Origin: Micromonospora kangleipakensis | GTDB taxonomy: Bacteria > Actinomycetota > Actinomycetes > Mycobacteriales > Micromonosporaceae | DNA: 64,000 nucleotides | Direction: 5' to 3' | Assembly (NCBI RefSeq): GCF_004217615.1 | Contig: NZ_SHLD01000001.1 | Span: 6,448,001-6,512,000, forward strand | Part shown: piece after piece, positions 16,171-25,722 of the stretch | How positions within the stretch are numbered: the stretch's first letter is position 1 | Layout of the letters: each line of letters begins with the position of its first letter | The notes under the pieces: model-generated | Told to the model about the DNA's origin: nothing | Seen by the model: the letters and a program-made list of their open reading frames with translations, nothing else | Database searches by the model: none | Position numbers and translations under genes: made by a program

Positions 16171-16794
16171 TCACTCGCCGAGCAGCCAGCCGTTCTCCTC
16201 GGCGATGCGCACCGCGTCCGCGCGGTTCCTGGCCCCGGTCTTGCCGATCGCCGCGGAGAGGTGGTTGCGCACCGTCCCCTCGGACAGGTGCAGCACGGCG
16301 GCGAGCTGGGCCACCGTGCCGCCGCCCCGGGCCGTCCGCAGCACCTCGGTCTCCCGCTCGGTCAGCGGACTGGCCCCGGTGGCCAGGGTCTCCGCGGCCA
16401 GGGTGGGATCGACCACCCGCAGCCCGGCGTGCACCCGGCGCACCGCGTCGGCGAGCTGCCGGGCCGGGGTGTCCTTCACCACGAAGCCGTTGGCGCCCGC
16501 CTCCATCGCCCGCCGCAGGTAGCCGGGGCGGCCGAAGGTGGTCACCACCAGCACCCGGCAGCCGGGCACGGCGGCGCGCAGCGCGGTGGTCGCGGCGATC
16601 CCGTCCAGGCCGGGCATCTCGACGTCGAGCAGGGCCACGTCGGGCGCGGTGCGGCGGGCCTCGGGGACCACCTCGTCGCCCCGCCCGACCTCGGCGACCA
16701 CCGTGAGGTCCGGCTCCAGCGAGAGCAACGCGGCCAGCGCGCCCCGGACCAGCGCCTGGTCGTCGGCGAGCAGCAGCCGGATCCGCCCGCTCAT
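16171..16794 (-). CDS. NarL/DesR-like response regulator
   Basis: A 207-residue response regulator. The receiver domain has the acidic pair ADD (10-12), phospho-acceptor Asp57 (LLDVEMPG) and Lys in VVKDTP. The C-terminal LuxR helix-turn-helix (~140-207) reads LTERETEVL and SEGTVRNHLSAAIGKTGA. It lies 7 bases after the stop of the sensor kinase gene and ends the ABC-exporter operon, so it probably controls that exporter. The palindrome at 19790 upstream of the operon is a candidate target. Resembles DesR in size and architecture, but no desaturase is nearby. Confidence 0.9.
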   Translation of the reverse strand: MSGRIRLLLADDQALVRGALAALLSLEPDLTVVAEVGRGDEVVPEARRTAPDVALLDVEMPGLDGIAATTALRAAVPGCRVLVVTTFGRPGYLRRAMEAGANGFVVKDTPARQLADAVRRVHAGLRVVDPTLAAETLATGASPLTERETEVLRTARGGGTVAQLAAVLHLSEGTVRNHLSAAIGKTGARNRADAVRIAEENGWLLGE

Positions 16795-16801
16795 CGCCGG
16801 A

Positions 16802-17947
16802 TCACTGGTCCGCCGGCAGGGTGACGCGGAGCAGGAAACCCGGCCCGTCGGAGCGGCGGCCGACGGTGACCGTGGCGTCCAGCCGCCGGGCCCGCTCGCG
16901 CAGCCCGACCAGCCCGTGCCCGCCCGGCCCGTTCGCCGCCGCGGCGGCCGGTCCCCGTCCGTCGTCGCGGACCTCGACCAGGCCCGGCTCCACCCGGATC
17001 ACGCAGCGCCGCGCCCCGCTGTGTCGGACCACGTTGGTCACCCCTTCCCGTACCGTCCAGCCGAAGAGCTCGTCCCGCTCCGCCGGCAACTCCGGCGCCG
17101 CGTCCGGCAGCTCCGCGGCGATGCCCGCGGCGGCCAGCGCGGAGCGGGCGCCGGCCAGCTCCCCGGCCAGGCTGATCCCCCGGTACGCCCCGACGGTGCC
17201 CCGCACGTCGGCGAGGGCCTGCCGGGCCAGCCGCTCCACGTCGGCGATCTCGGTGGCCGCCCGGGCCGGGTCCAGCTCCAGCAGCCGGCCGGCCAGCTCG
17301 GCCTTCACCGCCACCACGGTCAGCGAGTGGCCGAGGATGTCGTGCAGGTCCCGGGCGGTACGGGCCCGCTCCTCGGCCACCGCCAGCCGGCGGATCTCCT
17401 GCTGGGCGGCCTGGAGTTCGCTGTTGCGCTGGGTCAGCCGGGTCACCCCGTACATGGCGAAGGAGGCGAGCAGCACCGCGAAGACCACGGTGCCCTCCGC
17501 CTTCCAGGCGGGCACCAGCGCGGCCGTCACCGGCGGGGTCAGCGCGGCGAGGGCGACCACCGCCAGCGACTGCCGGCTCGGCAGCAGGAACACCGCCGCC
17601 GCGGCGACGAAGACCAGGGTGGTCAACCAGTCGCCGCCGGTACCTGGGATGCCGGCCAGCCCGAGCCCGAGCAGCAACGCCACGGCCGCCCACGCCCGGC
17701 CGACGGGGATTCCCCGGCGCTCCAGACGCCGGCCGCGCGCCCACTGAAAGACGAAGACGTACAAGACGCCGAAGGCGACCAGGGTCGCCGCGCCGACCAC
17801 CCGTCGCCACGGCTCGGGCTGGTGCAGGGCGGCGAGCAGCGGGATGTTGAGGAAGAAGAGCCAGACCGCGGCGAGCAACCAGCCGGTGACCCGCCAGTGG
17901 CGGGTCTCCAGATAGTTCCGGTCCGACGGAAGCTGCATCCTGAACAC
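16802..17947 (-). CDS. DesK-like sensor histidine kinase
   Basis: A 381-residue kinase with four to five membrane helices (residues ~22-165), a HisKA_3 dimerisation box with His202 (ARDLHDILGHSL), and a HATPase domain (N-box VREGVTNVVRH, G-box PGGHGLVGLRERA). It senses a membrane or extracellular cue and phosphorylates the adjacent regulator. The start may be GTG 17947 or ATG 17938. A TAGCGT -10-like box just upstream would give a nearly leaderless transcript at the latter. Co-directional with the ABC genes, 20 bases after the permease stop. Confidence 0.88.
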   Translation of the reverse strand: MFRMQLPSDRNYLETRHWRVTGWLLAAVWLFFLNIPLLAALHQPEPWRRVVGAATLVAFGVLYVFVFQWARGRRLERRGIPVGRAWAAVALLLGLGLAGIPGTGGDWLTTLVFVAAAAVFLLPSRQSLAVVALAALTPPVTAALVPAWKAEGTVVFAVLLASFAMYGVTRLTQRNSELQAAQQEIRRLAVAEERARTARDLHDILGHSLTVVAVKAELAGRLLELDPARAATEIADVERLARQALADVRGTVGAYRGISLAGELAGARSALAAAGIAAELPDAAPELPAERDELFGWTVREGVTNVVRHSGARRCVIRVEPGLVEVRDDGRGPAAAAANGPGGHGLVGLRERARRLDATVTVGRRSDGPGFLLRVTLPADQ

Positions 17948-17967
17948 GCTAGCGGCCGCCGTTCCCG

Positions 17968-18768
17968 TCAGACCCGGGTGGTGTCCCGGCGGAACAGCCG
18001 GGCCGCGCCGAGGCCGAAGAGCACGGTCCAGCCGGCCACGTTGCCCAGCGCCACCCAGTCCAGCCCGGCCCCGGTCAGCGGGGCCCGGGCGAGCTGGCCG
18101 ACTCCGTACACCGGGGTGAACTTGGCGATCTGCTGCAGCGCGTGCGGCAGCACGTCGAGCGGGACGAAGAGGCCGCCGAGCATGGCCAGGATCGCCAGGA
18201 TCGGGCCCATGAACTGCATGACGTTCTCGGCCGGGGCGAGGTAGCCGACGAAGAGCCCGAAGGCGGCGAAGACCAGCGAGCCGAGCCAGGCGGTGAGCCC
18301 GGACAGCAGCCAGACCTGGACGGGCAGCCGGACCCCGGCGGCCGCGCCGACCGCGAACTCCACGAGCACCGCGATCAGCCCGAGCACCATGGCGGTGGCC
18401 ACCTTCGTCGCCACGTACGCGGGCGGGCGCAGCGGGGTGAGCCGGAGCTGCCGGCTCCAGCCCAGCGCCCGCTCGGTGGCCACTGCGGCGCCGGCGCTGG
18501 TGGTGGCCACCATGGCGCCGTAAACGGCGAGGCTGATCATGATCCAGGCGGTGACCGGGCGGCCGTTGGGCAGCTCCTGTCCGCGTTGCGGGAGTCCGAA
18601 GAGGAGGAAGAAGACCGCCGGCATGACCAGGATGAAGATCAGCGTCCGGCGGTTGCGCAGGACCCGGCGGATCTCGATGGCCAGCACGGCGGTGGAGAAC
18701 CCGCCCAGGGCGGGCGGCCGCCGGTCGGCGCGGGTGGCGGACGGGGCGGAGGGGGCGGCGACGGTCAT
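17968..18768 (-). CDS. ABC-2 type transporter permease
   Basis: A 266-residue integral membrane protein with six hydrophobic segments, an ABC-2 exporter permease. The first helix (TLIFILVMPAVFFLLFGLP) and the conserved LGGLFVPLDVLPHALQ segment fit the drug/antibiotic-exporter subfamily. ATG 18768 starts one base past the stop of the ATPase gene. With the ATPase and the two-component genes it forms a four-gene unit typical of self-regulated exporters that answer membrane-active compounds. The exported substrate is unknown. Confidence 0.9.
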   Translation of the reverse strand: MTVAAPSAPSATRADRRPPALGGFSTAVLAIEIRRVLRNRRTLIFILVMPAVFFLLFGLPQRGQELPNGRPVTAWIMISLAVYGAMVATTSAGAAVATERALGWSRQLRLTPLRPPAYVATKVATAMVLGLIAVLVEFAVGAAAGVRLPVQVWLLSGLTAWLGSLVFAAFGLFVGYLAPAENVMQFMGPILAILAMLGGLFVPLDVLPHALQQIAKFTPVYGVGQLARAPLTGAGLDWVALGNVAGWTVLFGLGAARLFRRDTTRV

Positions 18769-18769
18769 C

Positions 18770-19729
<960 letters not shown>

Positions 19730-19789
19730 GACAACGATGCTCCGGCGAGCGGCCGTCCCGTCCCCGGAGCGGGCGTCACCTTCCGACCG

Positions 19790-19801
19790 TGACATTTGTC
19801 A
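19790..19801. promoter_or_regulatory. palindromic operator candidate
   Basis: TGACATTTGTCA is a perfect 12-base palindrome in the divergent gap between the ABC-exporter operon (start 19729) and the alpha/beta hydrolase gene (start 19878). It is a plausible site for the NarL-type regulator encoded in the operon. Assignment is inference from position and symmetry. Confidence 0.5.
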
Positions 19802-19877
19802 GGTCCCGGCGGGGTGCGCCCGGGCCTGCGCCGGGTAAGCGCCTGCGGTCCACGTCCGCGACACCGGGGAGGGCACC

Positions 19878-20729
19878 ATGGCCAGCGCGCCAACCGGACG
19901 GGTCGACACGATCGTGCTGATCCACGGCCTCTGGATGACTTCGCGCAGCTGGGAACACTGGGTGGACCGGTACGAGGCCCAGGGCTTCCGGGTGCTCGCG
20001 CCGGCCTGGCCCGGGATGGAGGGCGAGGTCGAGGCGCTGCGGGCGGACCCGACCCCGATCGCCCAGCAGCGGATCGCCGACATCGTCGACCACTACGAAG
20101 CGATCATCCGGGACCAGCCCCGGCCGCCCATCATCATGGGGCACTCGTTCGGCGGCCTGGTCACCCAGCTGCTGATCTCCCGCGGCCTCGGCGCGGCGGG
20201 CGTCGGGGTGCACCCGGCACCGGTCAAGGGCGTGCTGAGGCTGCCGTTGAGCACCCTGCGCTCCGGGTTCTCCATCCTGCGCAGCCCGGCCAACCGGAAC
20301 CGCGCGGTGCCGTTCACCGCCGACGACTTCGCGTACGCCTTCGGCAACACGATGAGCCGGGCGGACTCCGACGCGGCCTGGAACCGGTACGCCGTCCCCG
20401 GCGCCGGACACGTCTTCTTCGAGGGCGCCTTCGCCAACCTGGACCCGAACTCGGCCACCAAGGCGGACACCCACCGGGACGACCGGGCGCCGCTGCTGCT
20501 GACCACCGGCACCGAGGACCATGTGGTGCCGCCGTCGCTGGCCGCCGCGAACGCCCAGCTTTACCGGCCGTCCCGGGCGGTGACCGCGTACCACGAGTTC
20601 CCCGGCCGGTCGCACTTCGTGGGCGGCGAGCCGGGCTGGGAGGAGGAGGCCGACTACGCGCTGGACTGGGCGGTGGAGGCGGCGAACACCGTCTCGCCGA
20701 CGGTGGTGAGCGAGGCGCCGGGCCGATGA
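19878..20729 (+). CDS. alpha/beta hydrolase
   Basis: A 283-residue cytosolic hydrolase. The catalytic triad is readable: nucleophile Ser in MGHSFGG, Asp in TTGTEDHVVPP, His in GRSHFVGG. The oxyanion strand is VLIHGLWM. It probably cleaves an ester or related bond, with an unknown substrate. ATG 19878 has GGGGAGG six bases upstream. The C-terminus adds about 20 Val/Ser/Ala-rich residues. Diverges from the ABC operon and is followed 48 bases later by the protease gene. Confidence 0.9.
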   Translation: MASAPTGRVDTIVLIHGLWMTSRSWEHWVDRYEAQGFRVLAPAWPGMEGEVEALRADPTPIAQQRIADIVDHYEAIIRDQPRPPIIMGHSFGGLVTQLLISRGLGAAGVGVHPAPVKGVLRLPLSTLRSGFSILRSPANRNRAVPFTADDFAYAFGNTMSRADSDAAWNRYAVPGAGHVFFEGAFANLDPNSATKADTHRDDRAPLLLTTGTEDHVVPPSLAAANAQLYRPSRAVTAYHEFPGRSHFVGGEPGWEEEADYALDWAVEAANTVSPTVVSEAPGR

Positions 20730-20777
20730 GCCGATCGGCCCTGGCATGTCGGGGTGGAGCGGGGGTATGACGGACGT

Positions 20778-21920
20778 ATGAGGGCGAGCTTCCGGCTTGG
20801 CCGGATCGCGGGGGTACCCGTCGGGGTCAACTGGAGCGTCGTGGTCATCTTCGTGCTGATCGCGTGGGCGCTGTCGGCCAGTCTGTTTCCCCGCAGCTAC
20901 CCCGGCCGCCCCGGCTGGGAGTACGTGGCGGCCGGGGTGAGCGCCGCGGTGGTCTTCTTCCTCGGCCTGCTCGCCCACGAGGTGTCCCACTCGGTGGTCG
21001 CCAAACGCAACGGGATCGCCGTGCAGGGAATCACGCTCTGGCTCTTCGGCGGGGTGTCCGAGCTGAAGGGGGAGGCGAAGGACCCGGGTGCCGAGCTGCG
21101 CATCGCGGGGATCGGCCCGCTGGTGAGCCTGCTGATCGGGTTCTTCTTCGGCGGCATCGCCGTGGTGATCGCGCTGGCCGGCGGGGGCGGGCTGCTGCTC
21201 GGTGCGCTGTCCTGGCTGGCCGGCATCAACGTCCTGCTGGCGATCTTCAACGTGCTGCCGGCCGCCCCGCTGGACGGCGGGCGGCTGCTGCGCGCCGCGG
21301 TGTGGAAGGCGACCGGCGACCGGACGAAGGCGTCCGTGGTGGCGGCCCGGGCGGGCTGGGGCCTCGGCGCCCTGTTGATCGCCTTTGGACTCTGGCGGTT
21401 CCTGACCGGGGCCGGGGTGGGCGGGCTCTGGCTGGCGCTGATCGGCTGGTTCCTGATCGGCGCGGCCGGCATGGAGGAACGGCAGGCCCGGATGGGCAGC
21501 GCGCTGCGCGGGGTCCGGGTCGGCGAGGTGATGACGCCGCAGCCGCAGACCGCGTCCGGGGACATGACAGTCGCCGACTTCGTGGACCACTACCTCTTCG
21601 CGTACCGGCACTCGGCGCTGCCGCTGACCGAGGACGGCCGGCCGGTCGGGCTGGTCACCCTGGACCGGGTCCGGGGCATCCCCGCCGACCGGCGGGCCAC
21701 CACCACGCTGGGCGAGGTGTCCTGCCGGGCCGACGAGCTGGTGCTCGCCGTCCCGGACGAGGCGCTCAACGACCTGCTTCCCCGGCTCAGTGAGTGTGCC
21801 GACGGCCGGGCGCTGGTGGTGACCGACCAGCGGCTGGTGGGGATCGTCTCGCCGAGCGACATCAGCCGGGCAGTGCAGCGCGGCAGCATGCGCGACCAGA
21901 TGACTCCGGGTCGCCGTTAG
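20778..21920 (+). CDS. site-2 protease (M50) with CBS domains
   Basis: A 380-residue membrane metalloprotease. Zinc-binding HEVSH is at residues 67-71 in the second main helix and the third ligand lies in PLDGGR. Six hydrophobic segments are followed by two CBS motifs (from VGEVMTPQPQ to VGIVSPSDISR) that may sense adenine nucleotides. This is the Rip3/SpoIVFB-like CBS-containing branch, which cleaves membrane-spanning regulators such as anti-sigma factors; no anti-sigma gene is adjacent. ATG 20778 is used; GTG 20754 is possible but lies upstream of the conserved N-terminus. Confidence 0.9.
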   Translation: MRASFRLGRIAGVPVGVNWSVVVIFVLIAWALSASLFPRSYPGRPGWEYVAAGVSAAVVFFLGLLAHEVSHSVVAKRNGIAVQGITLWLFGGVSELKGEAKDPGAELRIAGIGPLVSLLIGFFFGGIAVVIALAGGGGLLLGALSWLAGINVLLAIFNVLPAAPLDGGRLLRAAVWKATGDRTKASVVAARAGWGLGALLIAFGLWRFLTGAGVGGLWLALIGWFLIGAAGMEERQARMGSALRGVRVGEVMTPQPQTASGDMTVADFVDHYLFAYRHSALPLTEDGRPVGLVTLDRVRGIPADRRATTTLGEVSCRADELVLAVPDEALNDLLPRLSECADGRALVVTDQRLVGIVSPSDISRAVQRGSMRDQMTPGRR

Positions 21921-21936
21921 GGACGACGGGCCGCCG

Positions 21937-22578
21937 TCAGGCAGGCGCCGGGGAGAGCCGGGCGGTGAGGTCGGGGGCGCCGGGGCCGGAGAGCTCCGGG
22001 ACGACCGCATGCCGGCCGGTGAGCAGGAGCAGGAGCGCCGCGATGTCTCCCTCGACCCGGGGGCCGCGCCCGACGGACCAGGCGTGGTCCACGGCGACGA
22101 GCTCGAAGCCGTCCAGCCGGCGGCGGGCGTGGAAGGGCCAGCCCATGGTCCAGGCCCTCGTCGCGGCCGTGGCCGCCGCCTCCGCCGGCATCGGGCGGCT
22201 CCGGCCCAGCGGCCGGGCGATGTCCTGGCCGTGCACGAGGATGTCCAGCAGCGGCTCCAGGTGCGTCAAGCCGGGCGCCTTCCGGCGCGACCCCACCATG
22301 CCCCGCAGTCGGACGGCGTACTCCTCGACGGGCAACGCGGCCTCCCGTACGGCGGTGTCGTGGATCATGCGGTCGAAGCTGCCGCGGGCCCGCAGCATCG
22401 CCAGGGCCGCTGCGAGCGCCCCCGTGTGGGCGAGCGTGAGGTGCGCGGCCACCTCGCGTACCCGCCAGCCGGCGCAGAGGGACGGCGTCCCCCACTCCGC
22501 GCCGGACAGGTCGTCGAGGAGGTCGGCGAGGCTGGACCGCTCGTCGTCGATCGTCCGCCACACGTCGTCACGGTTCAT
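21937..22578 (-). CDS. maleylpyruvate isomerase-family mycothiol-dependent enzyme
   Basis: A 213-residue four-helix protein of the DinB/MDMPI superfamily (mycothiol-dependent maleylpyruvate isomerase type). The metal-binding histidines appear in VREVAAHLTLAH and DILVHGQDIA. Such enzymes use mycothiol, the actinobacterial glutathione replacement, to isomerise or detoxify small molecules. ATG 22578 has GAGGGGG upstream. It diverges from a MarR regulator, and a symmetrical site overlaps its -10 box, so repression by that MarR is likely. Confidence 0.8.
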   Translation of the reverse strand: MNRDDVWRTIDDERSSLADLLDDLSGAEWGTPSLCAGWRVREVAAHLTLAHTGALAAALAMLRARGSFDRMIHDTAVREAALPVEEYAVRLRGMVGSRRKAPGLTHLEPLLDILVHGQDIARPLGRSRPMPAEAAATAATRAWTMGWPFHARRRLDGFELVAVDHAWSVGRGPRVEGDIAALLLLLTGRHAVVPELSGPGAPDLTARLSPAPA

Positions 22579-22615
22579 TCCCGCCCCCTCGCCGACAGCT
22601 TGATTTGGTACGATC

Positions 22616-22653
22616 CTCTGACCAATATTCGTCAGAGTGTCTGACCAAGTCAA
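22616..22653 (-). promoter_or_regulatory. promoter and MarR-type operator of the divergent pair
   Basis: On the minus strand -35 TTGACT (22653-22648) and -10 GAATAT (22630-22625) are 17 bp apart, a near-consensus promoter for the mycothiol-dependent enzyme. The -10 is covered by a perfect inverted repeat CTCTGAC-N8-GTCAGAG (22616-22637), and another CTGACC lies at 22641. The position predicts repression by the MarR protein encoded at 22662. Confidence 0.75.
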
Positions 22654-22661
22654 GGGGCCGA

Positions 22662-23111
22662 ATGAACGAGGGTCCACCCGACGACGAGCTGAACCTCGGG
22701 CTGCTCTGTTTCATCGCGTACCGGGCCATGGAGTCCCGCGTGGTCGACGCCGTCGCCGCCGCCGGGTTCGACGACCTGACCGTGGCGCAGGGCCGGGTGT
22801 TCGCCCGGATCGGCCCGCAGGGCACCCGGGTCACCGAGCTCGCCGAGCAGGCGCGGGTCACCAAGCAGACCGCCGCGTTCCTCGTCGACCAGCTCGAACG
22901 CGCCGGCTACGTCCGCCGGGTGCCCGACCCGTCCGACGCCCGGGCCCGGCTGGTGACCATCACCGCGCGCGGCGAGGCCGCGATCCGGGTGGCGCGGGCC
23001 GCCGAGGCGGAGGTCGAAGCCGAATGGACGCGGCACCTGGGCAGGCAGGCCACCAGCCAGCTGCGGCGCGCCCTCACCCGGCTCCGGGAGATCACCGACC
23101 CGTACCGGTGA
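22662..23111 (+). CDS. MarR-family transcriptional regulator
   Basis: A 149-residue winged-helix repressor. The recognition region reads VTELAEQARVTKQTAAFLVD and the wing RVPDPSDARARLVTIT, as in MarR. The dimer usually binds a 16-20 bp palindrome and releases it on binding phenolic or oxidised ligands. ATG 22662 has AAGGGG five bases upstream. The palindrome at 22616-22637 in the divergent gap is its most likely target, controlling the mycothiol-dependent enzyme and perhaps itself. Confidence 0.92.
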   Translation: MNEGPPDDELNLGLLCFIAYRAMESRVVDAVAAAGFDDLTVAQGRVFARIGPQGTRVTELAEQARVTKQTAAFLVDQLERAGYVRRVPDPSDARARLVTITARGEAAIRVARAAEAEVEAEWTRHLGRQATSQLRRALTRLREITDPYR

Positions 23112-23136
23112 CCGGGTCGGCATCGCCGCCCGGCCG

Positions 23137-24429
23137 TCAGTCGCGGGGGAAGTACCGGTCCAGCAGCTCGGTGCGGAACTTCCCGGCCGGGTCGAGTTCG
23201 CGCAGCAGGGCGAGGAAGTCCGCGTGCCGGGGGTACGCCGCGGCCGGGTCCAGCCCGAAGACCTTGCCCCAGTGCGGGCGGGGCGCGAACGGCGCCAGCC
23301 GCTCCTCCACCGCGGCCACCACCGGCGTCACCGCCGCCTCGTCACCGATCCAGGTGAAGTGGATCGCGAGGCTGTCCCGCCCGTGGTTCGGGCTGAGCCA
23401 GAGCGGGTCGGCGGCGACCGTCCGCAGCTCGCAGATCTGCAGCACGGCGGCGATCCGGTCGGCCGCCGCGTCCAGGGCGGCGAGCGCCTCGGCGGCCACG
23501 TCGCGGGCCACGTGGTACTCCGACTGGAGCTCGTCGCCGCTGCTCGGGGTGAAGCCGAGTCGGAAGTGCGGCAGCCGTTCGTGCCACGGCCCGGGCACGC
23601 CGAGCTGCGGGGTGCAGTTCTCCGCCGGCATGCCGGGCACCGGGTGGCGCTGCGCCGGGGCGGCCGTCGTACCGAGCCAGTCCGCCGGGGGCGGCGGCTG
23701 GTCGGCGCGCTGCTTGCGCCACACCTGGTCCAGCCGCGCGGAGCGCCAGTCGGTGAAGGCGCTGACGCTGTACGCCGAGGCGAAGGCGGCATCGAGGGCG
23801 TCGCGCGGCAGGCCGAGCCGGACGTACTGCCGGACGTCGAAGGTGGGCACCACGTCCAGGGTCACCCGGGTGACCACGCCGAGCGCGCCGAGGTTGACCA
23901 CCATGCCGGCGAACCGGTCGTCGGCCCGGTCGAGGGTCAGCAGGTCACCGTCGGCGGTGACCAGTTCGAGGGCGGCGACCGCCGTGGCCAGGTTGCCGTG
24001 GGTGTCGCCCGAGCCGTGGGTGCCGGCGGCGACCGCGCCGGCCACCGAGATGTGCGGGAGGGAGGCCAGGTTGGCCAGGGCGTACCCCTGGGCGTGCAGC
24101 CGGGTGGCGACGTCGCCGTAGCGCAGGCCGGCGGCGACGGCGACGGTGCCGCGCTCCGCGTCCAGCTCGACGGTGGGCGGGAGCCCGGCCAGCGAGACCA
24201 GGTCGCCGGTGGTGTCGCCGAGTCGGTTGAACGAGTGCCCGGTGCCGACGGCCCGGATCCGGTCGCTGCCGGCGACCAGCCGGCGCAGCTCGTCCACCGT
24301 CGACGGGGTGTGCCGGCGGCGGGCGGCGTAGCGGACGTTACCGGCCCAGTTCCGGCCGGCGCGGGGGCGCGGGGCGGCGCCGCTGGTCGTCCGGGCGGCG
24401 ATGTCGCCGGCGAGCGGGGCGTCGGTCAC
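23137..24429 (-). CDS. aldO: alditol oxidase (FAD-dependent, VAO family)
   Basis: A 430-residue flavoenzyme closely similar in motif order to Streptomyces alditol oxidase AldO, which oxidises xylitol, sorbitol and related polyols with oxygen to give the aldose and H2O2. The FAD-binding half has VGTGHSFN with His65, the likely covalent flavin attachment site, then SLPHISVAGAVAAGTHGSG. The substrate half has FTDWRSARLDQVW, HPVPGMPAENC and QLGVPGPWHERLPHFR, all AldO hallmarks, and the end reads RPHWGKVF. The start is GTG 24429, overlapping the stop of the upstream gene (GTGA). A GulLO-type lactone oxidase is less likely. Confidence 0.88.
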   Translation of the reverse strand: MTDAPLAGDIAARTTSGAAPRPRAGRNWAGNVRYAARRRHTPSTVDELRRLVAGSDRIRAVGTGHSFNRLGDTTGDLVSLAGLPPTVELDAERGTVAVAAGLRYGDVATRLHAQGYALANLASLPHISVAGAVAAGTHGSGDTHGNLATAVAALELVTADGDLLTLDRADDRFAGMVVNLGALGVVTRVTLDVVPTFDVRQYVRLGLPRDALDAAFASAYSVSAFTDWRSARLDQVWRKQRADQPPPPADWLGTTAAPAQRHPVPGMPAENCTPQLGVPGPWHERLPHFRLGFTPSSGDELQSEYHVARDVAAEALAALDAAADRIAAVLQICELRTVAADPLWLSPNHGRDSLAIHFTWIGDEAAVTPVVAAVEERLAPFAPRPHWGKVFGLDPAAAYPRHADFLALLRELDPAGKFRTELLDRYFPRD

Positions 24430-25184
24430 GGGGCGGTCTCCCGGTCGGTGGCGGCGGGGTCGGCCAGGGCGGCGCAGAGCGCGTCGAGCGCCACATCGAC
24501 CTCGCGGAGGGCATACCCGCGCAGCGCCACCGGCAGCCCGGTGGTCCGGGCCTGCTCGATCTCGGCGCGGGCCGCCTGCCGCGCCGCCGCGTCGCCGTGA
24601 GCCAGCGCCGCCTGGGCATGCCGGACCAGCTCGTCGATCCGCTCGGTCCGGTAGCCGCGCAGGGACTCGGCGAAGTCGAAGTCGACGCCGACGAGCCGGG
24701 CGGTGGTGCGGGCACGCGCGTCGGTGAAGCGGTCGGCGGCGTACCGGGCCAGGGCATCCGCCACCTCGTCGGGTGTCTGGCGCACCTGGGCCAGGTCGAG
24801 CAGCTCCACGGCGGCCCGCCCGTCGAGCGAGTGGCGCGCGCTGGCCCGCACCTCGGGCGGCAGCGCCGCGCCGGGCACGCCGAGCAACCGTGGCGTCCCG
24901 GGACGCCCCTGCACCGACGGCCCGTCGGCGAGCGCCAGGGCGTCGAACTGATCCCAGCGGTACGTGCCGCGCAGGCCCGGCCGCCGCACGTCCAGCCCGT
25001 CCGGTCCGATCACGAAGCGGAACGGCCGCAGCGCGCCGAGCAGCACCACGCCGCCGAGGATGACGGCCCCGAGGGCGACCAGCGTCCGCAGCACCCGGTG
25101 GCCGCCGACGGCCAGCACCGTCACGCCGCCGAGCACGCAGATCGCGGCCAGCACCAGCGTCCCCCGGTTCCGGCGCAGCTCCAT
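24426..25184 (-). CDS. membrane protein with PH-like domain and DivIVA-like motifs
   Basis: A 252-residue protein. Two membrane helices (residues ~10-50) are followed by a bacterial PH-like strand pattern (FRFVIGPDGLDVRRPG, RGTYRWDQFDAL) and a helical C-terminal half. The latter contains two similar segments, LRGYRTERIDELV and LRGYALREVDVAL. They resemble the GYxxxEVD motif of actinobacterial DivIVA domains, which mediate polar or septal localisation. Function is unknown. The gene is translationally coupled to the alditol oxidase gene (GTGA), which is unexpected. ATG 25184 begins the hydrophobic region. Confidence 0.6.
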   Translation of the reverse strand: MELRRNRGTLVLAAICVLGGVTVLAVGGHRVLRTLVALGAVILGGVVLLGALRPFRFVIGPDGLDVRRPGLRGTYRWDQFDALALADGPSVQGRPGTPRLLGVPGAALPPEVRASARHSLDGRAAVELLDLAQVRQTPDEVADALARYAADRFTDARARTTARLVGVDFDFAESLRGYRTERIDELVRHAQAALAHGDAAARQAARAEIEQARTTGLPVALRGYALREVDVALDALCAALADPAATDRETAP

Positions 25185-25302
25185 GTCGTACCCCCGTTCG
25201 CGCCGCCGTCGTCGTCGGTTGCATCATCCGTCGCCGGGTCAAGGGGCGGGCACCGGTCGATCGGGCACGGTTGCGGCGGCGTGGAGGGGGAACCCTACGC
25301 GA

Positions 25303-25692
25303 ATGAGCAGCTACCGCGATCCGACCCTGCGCGGCGGCGTGTATCCGTCCGAGGAGGAGATCGACCCGACCGGCGTGGGCCCCGACCCGGGCGGCGCGCC
25401 GTCGGCGTACCCGACCGCTCCAGTGCCGGCGCCCACCCCGGAGCCCGAGCCCGACCCCGCGCCGGGACCGAAACCGGCGCCGCGGGCGGCCGACGGCGGG
25501 TCGTACTCGATCGTCACCCACCACCTGGACGGGTCGACCGAGGTGGTCACCGACCTGGACGGCGACGGGATCGCCGACGTAGTCCAGTTCGACCTGGACG
25601 GCGACGGCGTACCGGACATCACCTATCTGGACAGCGACCGCGACGGGCGGCTGGACACGGTGCTGCGCGAGCCGCGCGGACCGGCCCGCTGA
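25303..25692 (+). CDS. calcium-binding-repeat protein
   Basis: A 129-residue acidic protein. The first half is Pro-rich (PAPTPEPEPDPAPGPKPAP), the second half has three DxDxDG-type loops (DLDGDGIADVVQ, DLDGDGVPDITY, DSDRDGRLDTV) like EF-hand or thrombospondin type 3 calcium-binding loops. No signal peptide is visible, so location is uncertain. ATG 25303 follows GGAGGGGG at a distance of about 14 bases. It is convergent with the F420-type oxidoreductase gene. Role unknown. Confidence 0.65.
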   Translation: MSSYRDPTLRGGVYPSEEEIDPTGVGPDPGGAPSAYPTAPVPAPTPEPEPDPAPGPKPAPRAADGGSYSIVTHHLDGSTEVVTDLDGDGIADVVQFDLDGDGVPDITYLDSDRDGRLDTVLREPRGPAR

Positions 25693-25696
25693 CCGG

Positions 25697-25717
25697 CCCG
25701 GTCCGGTGGGCACCGGG
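25697..25717. terminator. possible bidirectional terminator
   Basis: CCCGGT (25697-25702) pairs with ACCGGG (25712-25717) around a nine-base loop, in the 30-base gap between two convergent genes. Short and without a T-run, hence tentative. Confidence 0.35.
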
Positions 25718-25722
25718 CGGGC

